Origin: Ichthyophthirius multifiliis
Taxonomy: Eukaryota > Ciliophora > Oligohymenophorea > Hymenostomatida
Assembly: GCF_000220395.1 (NCBI RefSeq)
Contig: NW_004086360.1
Location: 62,001 to 126,000 of the forward strand
Reading direction: 5' to 3'
Length of the DNA stretch: 64,000 nucleotides
In this document: one piece after another, positions 39,588-54,352 of the stretch
How the letters are laid out: each line of letters starts with the position of its first letter
How positions within the stretch are numbered: position 1 is the stretch's first letter
Program-made: the position numbers and the translations under genes
Notes under the pieces: generated by a model
Told to the model about the DNA's origin: nothing
Seen by the model: only the letters and a program-made list of their open reading frames with translations
The model's database searches: none

Positions 39588-40754
39588 TCAAAAGGTTTTT
39601 TAATTCATATTAGTTCCAAAAACATTTGTGATGTTCATACTCATAACTTCATCTATATTCTATAAATTTATATATATAAAAAACATTTTTTATTTGAAAT
39701 TTTACTTATTAAAGGTGTTTTTTAGGGTCTATTTTACCAACATTCCTTATAGCAAGTTATAATTTTGTTTTTTATTACTCATCTTCAATCCATTTTATAT
39801 AATTACCTGCTTGTTAACTCATCTAAGATAGTTATTTTACGTTAAGGTTTTGATTTTCTTCATATTTATCTTATTTTAATGATTAATTCCAATTTTTTTT
39901 ATATAAATTTAATAACATTTATGTTTCTAAATCATTTTTTCTATAACTAATATTAATTGAGTAATAATACTTATTTAATCCATGATAAATAGCCTTATTT
40001 AAAATATAAATTTATTTATGATTTTTTTATATAAAAAAGTACATTAAATGATTATGGTTATAAATGCCCTGTATTACTGGTTGTTTATCTTGGCTCAATT
40101 CCTTATAATTAAGTTTTCTAATCTATTAATCTGAAAGCATCCATTACAACTTTACCTCTTACAGACTAAATTGGATCTATAACAACAGCTACTGATCTTG
40201 GATGTAATTATTCAAAACTCTTGTTTATAAATATTTTTATTAATATAAAAATTTTTTTTACTGTTTAAGTATTCATATCTACACTAGATAACCAAGGGCC
40301 AAAACCAGGATGGGAATGATACCAACCAACCACCATTTCATTTCTTTCAGTTTATTTTAACATTTCTAACATTTCTGATTAAAAAACAGGATCTACAGCT
40401 TCAACTGATTCCTTTTTTAAATCTAAAAATATATTTTTTAATTTTTGTATTTACTCCTGTTGCTGATTATGGCATTGCAAATACATCAACTACTTTTACT
40501 GTATAATCATCTATAAATTCTCCAAGCATCAAACCCATAACTTCTAATGGTACTCCTGCTCTTGCTATTTTTTTAAAATTATTTTTTATATGTATATATA
40601 TATAATATTTACTATGCTTTAACATTTTCAGTAATGCTAATGAAGATATTTATATAGTCTCTGCTGTATCATCTAGAGACATACCAGGATTCATATTCAT
40701 TCCACCTAGACCAGATAAACCAAATTAAAGTTATTAAAATAGTTAATTATTCAT
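39588..40754 (-). CDS. RPN11: 26S proteasome deubiquitinase RPN11 (PSMD14)
   Basis: The JAMM/MPN+ zinc isopeptidase of the proteasome lid, which cuts ubiquitin chains from substrates. Start ATG 40752-40754; [15 protein letters not shown] and [18 protein letters not shown], then [15 protein letters not shown], are near identical to other eukaryotes. The catalytic motif [20 protein letters not shown] plus DMNT has all JAMM ligands (HxHx7SxxD), with Pro and Ser replacing the usual Cys and Gly in GFGCWLSGVD. Later blocks ([34 protein letters not shown]) also match. The tail [20 protein letters not shown] ends at TGA 39588-39590. At least four short introns (for example near 40225-40265 and 40570-40615) split the gene. 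Confidence 0.95.
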
Positions 40755-40952
40755 AATTTTTTTTAATATAATATTTTTTTTTTAATTTATTTGTTATTTT
40801 TTTTTAAGATTAGATAGTATTTTAATTGTTTTATTAGAATTAGATTTAAAAATAATTATAAATTTCTAAATAGCTTACTATTATTTTTCATAATTAGTTT
40901 ATTAGAGAAGGCAGAAATACCGAATCGAATTCCGATTATTTAATATCGAGTA

Positions 40953-41105
40953 TCAATTATCAAGACTATACATCATTTTATAAATTTCAAGCGAGTCATT
41001 TCTGTATTATTTCATTAATCTAAAAATATAAATATCTTGTAACCTGTTACTAATTTAGGGAAATACATATGCTATTACTATATTAGCTGTCTCAATACTT
41101 GTCAT
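40953..41105 (-). CDS. Possible mini-protein, 50 aa (weak)
   Basis: ATG 41103-41105 to TGA 40953-40955, exactly 51 codons: MTSIETANIVIAYVFPQISN, then RLMKQYRNDSLEIYKMMYSL. An internal 24-nt GT...AG segment could be an in-frame intron. No family recognised. The more balanced composition favours coding, but it is short. Confidence 0.3.
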
Positions 41106-41287
41106 ATATATTTTACAGATATTTAAACTATATAATATATATACTATACTGTAAACTCTTATTAATTAACATTGACTCAACAAAAAAACATATATATTGA
41201 TTAAATCCAAATAAATATTAATAACAATTAATTAATTATATACATTTTATTTTTTCAAATTTTAAAGAATAAATAAATATTCGTTTA

Positions 41288-41842
41288 ATGAAAATTAATT
41301 TTTATATTAATATAAAATTATATCTTTGAAAGTTTTTTTATCATTTAAAACATGCTTGTTTTGACAAGAAATAAGAATTTACATTATTTTAATAAATTGT
41401 ATCATTAGATCAATTTCGTTGTTAAGAAATAATATTAAACAATTTATAGATATTTTTGTTTGGTTTAAATTAGATTAGATTTTTTCATTTTTAAAATTTT
41501 TTACAAGATTTAGATACATAATATAATGCCAACTATTTTTAGAAACTGAATTTAGAAACAATGTTCCAAGATTCAAGATTTAGAGTTTTATACAGAAATT
41601 ATTCGATAATTGATATTACCACTAGATTTAAAATAAACCATAAAAAACAAAACAAAATAAAATAAAATTTGTTAATGAAAAAAAATAAAACTCGGCAATC
41701 AAATTTGATATTTTTTATATAAATATATAAATAAGTAAATAATTATGTTAATAATATAATATATAAACAAAATTCATGCTTCAATTTTTTATTGCAAAAA
41801 ATAATATAATATTTTTTTTATGAAAAAATATAATGTTAATGA
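41288..41842 (+). CDS. Possible gene with in-frame TGA (weak)
   Basis: From ATG 41288-41290 a frame runs to TGA 41840-41842 with a single internal TGA at 41327-41329. The part after it reads coding-like (FYHLKHACFDKKQEF, IVSLDQFRCQEIILNNLQIF, ETMFQDSRFRVLYRNYSIID). No family recognised. The start may be elsewhere, joined by an unseen intron. It converges on the pseudokinase gene, which ends 37 bp away. Confidence 0.33.
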
Positions 41843-41878
41843 TGTATATTTTAATAAAAATAATAAAAATAATATTCT

Positions 41879-43549
41879 TCATACTTAACTTATTTAAGCA
41901 TTATTTCCTAATTGTTAAGCAGCTCTGACATCTGAAATAATTTTCTATATATATAATTTTTTTTCATCTTCATTCATATTTGTATCCATATTCTATTTAT
42001 TACTTTAGACAACATTATTTGTTGTTGTTTAAGAAATTCCTTAATTCGCAAAAGAAACAAACTATGAATTGTTAGTATTTAAGGCTTGGTTATTATAAGA
42101 ATTTATAACTACATTATTTTAGCTTTCACTAATAGGAACATAATCTTAAATATTAGTTGATTTCTTGCTCTTTTTAACAGCTTCATTATCTTCACTAACA
42201 TATTAACTAATTCTGTTTTCTTAAACGATGTTTGGTGTTATATTTATAGTTCTATAAAGTTATTAATCAACATAATTAGGTGTAAAATTAGTATTTATGG
42301 CAGTATTTGTTATCATTGAATTATTTATATTAGATACTGGTTAAGACTAATTAGATGTATATTAATTTGTTGTAAAAATTGTTTAATTTTAAGAACCAAA
42401 TTTATTAATAACTTAGTCACTTTCAGCTAAGACTTTTTAAATTCTGGCCATTAAATCATCGTTTGTAAAATCTCTGGTAATATAATTCACTTTGGGTTAT
42501 TCTACCTATATATAATCAATTACTTTATGATTTTACAAGTTATTATATGGTATATCTTCTACTATTAAATTATTAGCTTCGATTACTTTGTTATTATCAT
42601 AAGGATTTGGTTATTCGTTTTGAAATACTTCTACTATACTAAGACTTTAAGCTTTATTAGACTAGGCGTTTGTTATATCTAAAATTTCTTCCAAAGAAGC
42701 TCTTTATTCTTAGCTATGCAAAAGCATATTTTCGATAGTAGTAGAAAGATTTTAAGAGAATTAGAACTTTACTCTTTATAGGAGATTTTAAACATTTTCC
42801 CTATTTAACGTTAATTAAGAAATATCATAACATTCTTTGTTGGTATCTTATAAAGTTGCAGCATTTAAAGCAGTCATTCCTATAGAAAAAACTTCGTTTT
42901 TACTTCTATCAAAATCAGGAAATTCTTAATGAGCTCTTAAACCATTTAAACATTAAGGAGAAACAAAAAAATCATCAGTTGTTCCCATTAATAGTTGTGA
43001 ATATAATGAATAAGTTTAAGGATGAGAATATTATTCTCCTAATTTTATTTAGCCAATTTAATCAATAAATACATTGTAAGGTCTTATATCACCATGAGTA
43101 ACTTCTTTATATTTCAAATAAGAAGCAACAGATACCAAAGAATCTATTATATACCATATTTCAGATTCGTTATAGGGAATATTATATTTTCTTCTTTCAA
43201 AAATTTCTTAACGTAAATCATTAGAATAGTATTCATATAGTTATCCCACTTTGTAAAATGAAGAACAAAAGTCGTCTTGTTTTTCTGAACTATAATTAAC
43301 TAGTTTAACTAAATTAGGATGGTCTAATTAAATACGGAATTTGATTTCATTTACTCGTGCTTACCAAATTTATAGGTCGTTAAATGTTTTAGTAATTGCC
43401 GCATAATATTTAGTTTGATTAGATCTTTTTTATATTATACTTACATTACTTCCATATCGTATGTCATTAACAGTTTTCTAACTTAAAACATCACTTTTTT
43501 CGTAAAGTGGTTCTTTTTTTAAAAAGGAGTTTACATTATTATTACCCAT
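41879..43549 (-). CDS. Second divergent protein-kinase-like protein, 556 aa
   Basis: An intronless frame of exactly 557 codons from ATG 43547-43549 (MGNNNVNSFLKKEPLYEKSD) to TGA 41879-41881. The N-lobe shows YYAAITKTF and HPNLVKLVNYSS. The catalytic loop reads VTHGDIRPYNVFID, with HGD for HRD and Asn kept two residues after Pro. The DFG position is IKLGEQYS, with no Asp-Phe-Gly. Then FVSPQCLNGL replaces the APE region and NEVFSIGMTALNAA is the F-helix. The tail is Asn/Gln/Ser-rich and ends DVRAAQQLGNNAQISQV. MG followed by polar residues permits N-myristoylation. Architecture and unusual loop resemble the protein at 10110-11816, suggesting a ciliate family of membrane-tethered pseudokinases. 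Confidence 0.82.
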
Positions 43550-43948
43550 TTTTTTTTATTATTATTATTATTTATTTTTAAAAACAGTTATTGATTTATT
43601 TATTTTTATAAACAAAAATTTTATATATGTATATTGAATATTAAAAAAAAATATAGATTTTATTTTATTTTATTTTAATTTTTATTTAAAATAAAATAAT
43701 ATGTAATTAAAATTATTAATTTCTAATTGACGAATAAATTTGATACTTATTTTTAAATTTTAAATAATAGATTATAATTTATTTATTATTTATATATTTT
43801 ATAATTGAAAATAAAAAAATCATTATCATGTATTTTAAAAATTTTAAATATTTAAAAATTAAAAATATCAATAAAATTATAACGAAAAGAAAAATTAACA
43901 AAACAAATAAAATTATTATATTTTAATTATTGAATAATAATTATTTTA
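43550..43948. other. Intergenic A/T-rich DNA
   Basis: Upstream of the kinase-like gene and downstream of ASF1. Low complexity only. Confidence 0.5.
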
Positions 43949-44624
43949 TCAATAAATATTACTCATTTAACAAAATAATTAATTATTTTAAAATCCATTA
44001 AAATTCTCATTCTATTATTCAAAAGGATTAGGTAGCATTTGTTACATTTAACAGTTTAGTTAATTTAGTTCATCTTATATTTCTTTTGGTAATTATCTAT
44101 TGTTTCTTACTTATTCATTTTTAAAAATAAATTATTATTATTTTAAATCTACTAATTTTCCCATTATATATTAAAATGAGTAATTCTAGGTTGAGTACTA
44201 AGTATATTTCTTTCGAGCTTATCAATTTAAACTTCTTAAGGATCATTTACTATCAAAATATCATCTGTATAATAATTATAAACATAATATCCTGCTCTAA
44301 AAATTCTAGCTTTTAGAAACTTACTGATAAAATAATAGCTGTGACACCTAATAAATCTTCTTTGGAAGGAATTTTCATATGATTTGGTGGATTACATTCT
44401 AAAGTGAAGCTCATAACCCCTTATTCAATGTTTAAATTGTAAATTTATCAAGAACCTAATCATAACTTTCATCATTGGCACATCCTATATATAGTAGTTA
44501 CCATTCTATTTCTTAATTATGTTAGAATGTCTTAAGACTTTCAAAGGTTATATCGATTTGAACGGAGTTAAGAAAGAGCAAGGGTTATTTCAAATTATAT
44601 ATTTTAAATATTTATTAATGACAT
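43949..44624 (-). CDS. ASF1: Histone chaperone ASF1, reading frame broken at several homopolymers
   Basis: ASF1 binds H3-H4 and hands it to chromatin assembly factors. The conserved core is spread over different frames: MSLINIQNIQFE, NNPCSFLTPF, IDITFESLKTF, EIEWQLLYIGCANDESYDQV, then VMSFTLECNPPN, EDLLGVTAIILSVSFQKLEF, then RAGYYVYNYYTDD and STQPRITHFNIQW. Rejoining them needs one extra base at each of four short homopolymers: T3 44588-44590, T3 44557-44559, C4 44417-44420 and A5 44299-44303 (plus strand). A normal intron probably splits the tail before QLPKEIQDELNQ; TGA is 43949-43951. Start ATG 44622-44624. ASF1 is usually essential, so base-calling errors are likelier than decay, but a pseudogene cannot be excluded. 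Confidence 0.8.
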
Positions 44625-45327
44625 AAATCAATTTTTATTTTTAATATATTTTTTTGCTTAAAAATTATTTTTTATATAAAAACTAAAATTTAAAAATCAA
44701 ATTTTACCTTTTTTTATTTTATAATAACAAAAGACGTTTCTAATAAATAGAACACTTTTTTTAAAAAATTTATTTAGAAAACAAATATTTTTATTATATA
44801 AGCTATTTTTTTAATCTTTAAAAAAATAAAAATATATATTAATAAATATTATAAATAATAAATTTATTTATTTTTTTGTTTAAAAATTTTTACTTATATT
44901 AAAATATTATTAATTAATGCTAATATTTTCAATTAAAAATATAATTTAAATTTATTATTTTAAACAAAAATCATAATTTTTATTATAGTCATAAATTTAC
45001 AATTTATATTTATAAAAAGTTTAATTTAAATTAAGTTATAATCGAATATTAAATAATAAAAAAGAATATATAGGTTAATATTTCAAAAATAAATTAATTT
45101 ATGTTAATTTAAAATATTTTTAGAATACTTTATTTAATTGAAATATTAAACAATTTTTTAAATTGCTTAGTTATTATATTTAAGTTATGTAAACTAATAT
45201 TTTTAATATACACGAAATATATATCTACTTTATTTAATATATTGTTTTAATTTTTAAAAATGATTTTCATGTTTTTTTATATTAAATTATTATATTTAAT
45301 TGATTAGTAAATATTATTATAATTGAA
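44625..45327. other. Intergenic A/T-rich DNA
   Basis: 703 bp upstream of ASF1; no feature noticed. Confidence 0.5.
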
Positions 45328-46025
45328 TCAATAATTATCATCACTTTCTTCATATTTTATATCCGAATCATCATCTTTAACAATTTTTTTATTCTTTTTT
45401 ATCCTTTTTCTTTTGCTTTACCTTGTTTATTATTATTATTCAGATTATTTTATTTATTTTCTCCCTCTTTTTCTTTTCTTTTCAGGAAAAAAATCTTCTT
45501 CTATATTACTTTTTATTTTTAAATAGAAATTAAAAAATATAATTGTTTATATTATATAATTCTAATACTGATTTTTTTATAAATTTTCTTTTTATTTAGG
45601 TTTTTTAATTTGATTGATTGTTTCGAGGTTTTCGACATCTTCCAATGAATTTAATAAAAAATTATAACTTGATTATTCTATTGCTTTTTTTCTTATTTGT
45701 TTATTTAATATATATATATATTAATTTATAAACAATGCAGGAGGTTATGCTTTTTATAAGCCATTATCTTGGCAAACTTTAACTGTTTTTTGTATTATAT
45801 CTTCTAAAAATAATTCAAGAGACTTAGCTTTGTATATTTTATATAGTTTTTTCATAAAATATTTTTAATAAGTGATTACAAAGCATGTATGGTATTGTTT
45901 TGCAAATTTTACCTATTTCTTAATTTTCTTGAACAATTTTTTTAATTCTTGCCTATTTATTATTTAAATTAATTTTAATTTAATTATACTATTGGAAATT
46001 TTGGTTAGCTTCGCTTTTTTTTCAT
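45328..46025 (-). CDS. DRAP1: Negative cofactor 2 alpha (NC2-alpha/DRAP1), histone-fold
   Basis: With NC2-beta it binds TBP on DNA and represses or tunes Pol II initiation. Start ATG 46023-46025: MKKKRSQPKFPI joins over a 37-nt intron to ARIKKIVQENQEIGKICKTI. A second intron (about 52 nt) leads to SKSLELFLEDIIQKTVKVCQ, which completes the H2A-like histone fold (ARIKKIMQ.DEEIGK and ALELFLE in animals). After a further intron SYNFLLNSLEDVENL corresponds to the FDFL segment that follows the fold. The last exon is a basic-acidic tail (KKRKRGRKQIK, IVKDDDSDIKYEESDDNY) ending at TGA 45328-45330. CHRAC15/NF-YC are related folds, but the FPxARIKKI start and FDFL-like tail favour NC2-alpha. Confidence 0.88.
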
Positions 46026-46551
46026 TTTATGTAATACAAAATATTTATATAGTTTTTTTTAATATAGTTTTAGATATATTATTAAAATTTAAATAAATAA
46101 AAATTTATAAATAAATCATGTTTAAATAAATAATTTTAAAATAATATTAATATTTCAAGATTTATAAAATTATTATTTAGATTTTAAAAATAAATAATAG
46201 AAGGTATCAATATTTTATATTATTAAAATTATATCATATTTAATTTAAAATATTAATCCAATTTTTTATAATTTATTAATATATATAATTCTCAAAACTA
46301 ATCCAAAAAAAGGTTTTTATTTTCATGCTTAGTTATTACTAGGTTATTTAAGAAAAATAAAATATATTATTAATGAAAGTTAATAATAAAATATTGAAAA
46401 TATATTTTTTTTAAATTATTATAATTATGAAAATATATTTTATTTTATTATATTATTTACTTTATTTATTCTTATTAATTTTAATGTTAAGAATAAATAT
46501 TTATATAAAGTAAATTTTAAAAATAAATAATTTTATATCAATTTAAAATTT
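46026..46551. other. Intergenic A/T-rich DNA
   Basis: 526 bp between the DNAAF5 3' end and the NC2-alpha start. Nothing seen. Confidence 0.5.
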
Positions 46552-49500
46552 TCAAAAATATTAAAATTAATAATATTTAATTTTAATTTATAATTTTTTT
46601 AAAATATAATAACTATTTAAGAATTTTAATTATTATGTAAGTTTATATTTAATATAAATATCTTTTTTTTCAAATTGGTGATACACATTTTAAAAATTCG
46701 ATTCTGTCATATTATTTATTTGTAACAGCTTATTCAAATACAATTCTAAAATTAATTTTTACTTTGCTTGACAATCCATAAATTAACTTAATATACAATT
46801 ATTTAATTTCATTATCCTTTTCATCTAAACCATAAGTAATTAATTTTTGATAAAGTTTATCAAATTAAGGATAAAAATGTTCTTCACCTTTATAAAAACT
46901 ATCTTTAACTGTAGGAATATTAGAAAAAAGTTGTTCCAAACAATTGAAAATTATATTAACTAATTTCTTTTTGTACAAAATATTAGAAAAAATTTATATA
47001 TAATTATATATATATATATAAATAAATACCATATCTATATTATCTCCCATTTTTTCCAATCTTTGAACAACAAAGTCAACAAGTGCAGGATGAACATATA
47101 TTTTTTGGTCTTTTTCATCTTAAATGTATAAACTTTTTAAATTATTTTTTATCTATTAATTGAAGCTTTCTATCATAAAGAATAATAATTTAGTTAATTC
47201 TAAATCTTTTTATCTATATAATTTTTTATACAAAACAGGTATTGAACTAAAAAGATAGCTTAAAGATTTAAATTATATATTTTCTTAATTATTTTAAAGT
47301 ATTTTCGAAACATTTTTATTAAATAATTCTTCAATCAAATATTTATATAAAACAAGAAAATTCTCAATACATTTATTTGAAATTTTTATTTGTGTATTTT
47401 ACATAAATTATACTGTTTCGCTTGCTGCTTCACATATAGTTTTATAAAGTACAGTCATATCTTCATTTTTATTCTCTAAATTTTGCTTAACTTTTTATCC
47501 GAATAAGCAAATCAGTTTTCCTACAAAATCCGGCAAATCAGGAATTGTACTGTTTTTCACATATTAATTCACTATCTCGAACATTTTAATGGTGTAATCA
47601 TAATTCTTGCTATATAAAACATGATAAATTAATTAACTTATTAGTACTTTCCAGTTAATACTATTAAAACTATACATTTAGCTTACTTCTTTTAATTATT
47701 CTATTAAATTTTAATGTAATTAGTATTTACTGTCTGAATAATCAAGGACATCGTTAATTAATTTAAATATTTCACTTTCTTCAGCTTATATTTATATTTG
47801 TTCAATTAATTTTTGGTTTATTTAAGTGGTTATTATAAATGATTTATCAACTAATTAAATATAAGTAACAATACTTAAAACAATAATTATCTTTTCATAT
47901 CTTTCATTTAAAATTTGCTTTATTTCTTCTTTGTTACCTTATTTTATAATTCCTTTTATTAAACCTTCCATTAACTATTTATATGCATATATAAGTAATA
48001 AAAAAAAAAAAAATACATTAGCAACTGAAGTGAAATTTTCACTACAAATTTAGTTAATAATAATATCTTCAGTTATAATATCTAAGACTTCTTCAATTAA
48101 CTTTCTTTTTTTACCCAATCCATAATTTTGGGGAATTGCTTCTAAAGATCCTTTTACGGTTTAAGCTAAACATTAAAATGAACATTTTGTATAATCTTGA
48201 TTTTAAAAAAACTCTCCTTTTAATCCAGACTTAATAATAGGTAAGTAAGTATTGAAATCACAATATCTACCAATAAAAAAGAAAGTATCTTAAACTAACT
48301 ATGATATTATTTATTCTTCAGGTTTAGAAAGAACTGTTTGCCAAATAATGATTCTTAATAGTTCATCCAAAAATTATGTAATATAGTTTTCACAATATAT
48401 AATTGATATTCTTAGCAATTAAGCTGCTCTTATCCTTGATGATAAATTACTATCCTTAATTTCTCTATATAAAGCTTTCTAAAATTTTCTAAATTAACTT
48501 CTTACTAGCATTCTTGCTCCTAAGCAAGGCCTTTTTATAAAAGGTTCTGGAAGAGGTAAATTTTTTATTTTTCCATCATAAGTCCATTCTGAGTCAATAC
48601 CAAATTATTTATTATCTCTTAAATCTTTTTCCTTTTTTTTTATGTTTTAAAAAAACACTATAATTTTTACATTTTATCTTTCTTCTTCTGCACCTGCTTC
48701 TTCTAAAACTTCGAAGCATGTAGCTCTAATTTCTTCATATTCATCAAATAACCCTGAAGTTAAATAAGGTATTAATCTAGGCATATGATCATATCTATCA
48801 GCTAAGCGCGAAACCCAATCTCCAACACATCTTAAAAACATATCTCTGACTTAAACTTTAGGGTCTGTAATAAAAGTAGCCAAATAATTTATATTATGAG
48901 CTGATTCATAAAAGTCTTTTATGGCTACTGTATTAGGATCACGAAAGCCTACTAATATTTCAAATACATTTGCATTATATTTCCAAATACCACACTATAA
49001 TACTGACTTTATTTTTTTTTATTTTTTTGAAATAGATAAGTGGTTTAAATTTAATTATTATATATACCCCTAAAGCTTCCAAAGCAGCAATTCTAACTTT
49101 AGATTTTTTACTTATTAATGGTAATAATAACCCTCTAGCTAATATTTCTGTAAAATGTAAAAGAATTTCTTTATTATTTATACAAAAATCAGATATACAT
49201 TAACATGCACTCTTTTAAACATCGCTGCAAGGGTCCATTGCTAAAGCTCTTAATATATTACATATATCATCTAAATGATTTAAAAGAGTTAATTAGTTAT
49301 TACAATTTACTATTATTTGCATTAATTAACATATTTATATTCTTAACTATATTTTTTATTTTAATTATAAACTATATTTTTTATTTTTTATATTTACTTC
49401 TTCGGATTCTTCTACTAATTTTATTAATATCTTTGGCTTTTAACCTGGTGGTGGTCTCATTACTTCTGGTAAATTTTAAATTCCTTCTAAATCTTAGCAA

Positions 49501-50026
49501 TTAGTTCTTTCTGTAATTATTGATAATATGTAAGGTAAAAATGGCTTCATATCATCACATTTAGAAATTAATCTATTTATTAATTTATTTATGAAAATTT
49601 ATATTTAAAAGCAAAAAAATTACTCAGATAATATTTTAATTGCATATTCTCTTACTTTTTCGGATTTTTCAGAAAAACATTTTAAAAGTTATTTATGAAA
49701 TTTTATCATAATTTAATAAGAAACAACTAATTTTTAAATTAAAATAATTGAAAAAGCATAAAATAAATATATTTGATTGTATTATTTTACTTCCATTTAT
49801 TCTAAATTATTTAATTTTTTCATAAATACTGACAATAGCATTTTTTTTCATTACAACACTTTAATCATTCAGCATATTGAAATTTCTTTTTAAAAAACTT
49901 AACACCTCCTTTATTTTTATTATGAATTTAAATTTTTTTGATAATCATTAATATTATTACTCCAGAAGTTCCTGGTTCATAAATATCTAATTCGTCATCA
50001 CTATTCATATTTTAATCTTTAATCAT
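46552..50026 (-). CDS. DNAAF5: Dynein axonemal assembly factor 5 (HEATR2-like)
   Basis: A cytoplasmic HEAT-repeat protein needed to preassemble ciliary dynein arms. Start ATG 50024-50026 (MIKDQNMNSDDELDIYEPGT). The HEAT units include AMDPCSDVQKSACQCISDFC, LLLPLISKKSKVRIAALEAL, HMPRLIPYLTSGLFDEYEEI, KRPCLGARMLVRSQFRKFQK, SSRIRAAQLLRISIIYCENY, ITQFLDELLRIII and FFFIGRYCDFNTYLPIIKSG. The DPxSDVxK, HSKVRxAxxEALG-like and ITQxLxxLLR segments with the xIGRY block match DNAAF5 rather than importin-beta or PP2A-A. Short introns occur near 49735-49790, 49020-49065, 48005-48015 and others. The last exon is A/T-rich and ends at TGA 46552-46554, so the C-terminus is less certain. Confidence 0.82.
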
Positions 50027-50354
50027 TTTTTATTATTATGATTTTTTAAAAAAATTTAAATATATATTATTAATTTATTTTTAAATTTAATAATTTTTTT
50101 TAAAAAAAAGATATAAATAATAATACTCATATATTAGAGTAAAAAAATTAAAAATAAATTTTTAAAAATTAAGATAATATTTATTCTTGATAACCTTTGA
50201 AATAAATGTATAATGATGAAAAAAAAATTGAAAATTTACAAAAATTAATTTAAATTTTATTTTATTCAAAAATAAATTAAAATTTTATTCTTGAAAAATA
50301 AAAGATTAATAGAAATTTTTAATACAAAAGGATAATAATATTTTATGTTATATA
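50027..50354. other. Intergenic A/T-rich DNA
   Basis: 328 bp between the MST kinase end and the DNAAF5 start; no feature. Confidence 0.5.
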
Positions 50355-52822
<2,468 letters not shown>

Positions 52823-54352
52823 ATTTTGTTATAATATTCTTTTAACTTTTTTTCTTATTATTAATTATTTATTTATTATTATTTTTTTTTCCTTTGTTGT
52901 TTTTTTTTTTTAAATATGAAAATTTAAATTTTTTTTTTTCTGCTTTTTTTCTAATTAAAAATTAAATTATAAATTTTTTATACCGTAATTATAAAATTTA
53001 AAAATAAAAAAACACATTATTATATATTCAATGTAATTAATTAAAAAGAAACCTTATCTAAAAAAGTCATACAGTTTAAAATGAATATTTATTTTTTATT
53101 TTATAAAATGCATAATTAAATATATTAATAATATTAAAATTTTTTAAATCACTAAACTGAATAATAATAATAATAATAATTCGTTATTTTTTTATTTTTG
53201 AAAAAAAAAAATGGATTTTTAAAAAAATGTAAAAATATAAATTTTGCCTTAAATAATAATTGTCAATCTATATATTAGTTTTCCAAGAATTTAGTGTGCT
53301 TTCAACTATATTATATAATGAAAATTAAATTATATAAAGAAATATCAAATAATAAATTAAATATTTTAATTTCAATTAAGCAATATCATATTAATTATAT
53401 TTTATTAATTTAAATAAACATTAAAATATTAAAATAGTTAAAATATAAAAATAATTATTATATTTAAATATATAAATATTAAATTATTAATATTTATTTA
53501 AACCTATGTTTAATAAATATTTTTATAGTTTAAATTATATATATATATTTTTAAAAAACAACAATTATTATTTAATTAATTTAAATTCATTTAATCAGCT
53601 TTTTAAAATTATTTTAATTAATGTGTTAGTATTTATTTAATATTATTTAACTTTATAATTTGATTATTATAATTATTTTTATTTTTGGTAATACAATATT
53701 TATTTTAATCTAATCAATTTAAAGTTAATTTAAATTATTTTTATTTTCTTAATTTTTTTTTATTTTAATTAACTTTAAATATTTCTAAATCATTTTTATT
53801 TTGCCGATATTAATTTTTTATCTATTTTATACTTGTTTTTATTCCTCATTGCATAATATAATCTTTTTCACACTCTTCTATTGCCTTTGCTTTACTTTGA
53901 TTTTCTTATTTATATTAGATTGGCTTTTTATAATGTTTTGCTAATATTTTCAAAAAAAAATATATTTATTCTTTTTAAAACAAATTTAATAAATTAGATT
54001 TCTTTTTTTAAAAGTAAATTTAATTTAAATATTTAGCTGATTATATTAATAATATAAATTCACATTATTTCATAATATATATTTATAAATATAATTATTA
54101 TATTATAAAAAGTTTTTCAATTTATTTAATTGCTTATTTTTGTTATTTATAAATAAAAAAAATAATTAACACTAAATAAATATTTTTAAAAAAAATAAAA
54201 ATAAAATATATATGAATATATATAATTCCTTTTTTAATTCATGTATAAATTAAATAAATTATAAAATTAAAAACTTGAATTTTCTAATATTAAAAATATT
54301 ATTTTTAAAAAAATTAAAAATAAAAAAAAGGTAAAATTATATCATTAAAAAA
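52823..54352. other. Intergenic; one weak exon-like patch
   Basis: Mostly A/T low complexity, with an (ATA)n run at 53161-53180. A minus-strand patch at about 53865-53950 (HYKKPIQYKQENQSKAKAIE, ECEKDYIMQ then TGA) looks coding, but no start or partner exon was found. Confidence 0.35.

Larger units (their letters stand above)
40755..41878. other. Intergenic; two weak gene candidates
   Basis: Composition is less extreme than elsewhere at 40870-41110 and 41330-41640. The two candidate frames there are listed separately. The rest is A/T-rich. Confidence 0.4.

Noticed and set aside
49205-49504. 99-codon plus-strand membrane-like frame
   Set aside because: Antisense to conserved HEAT repeats of DNAAF5.
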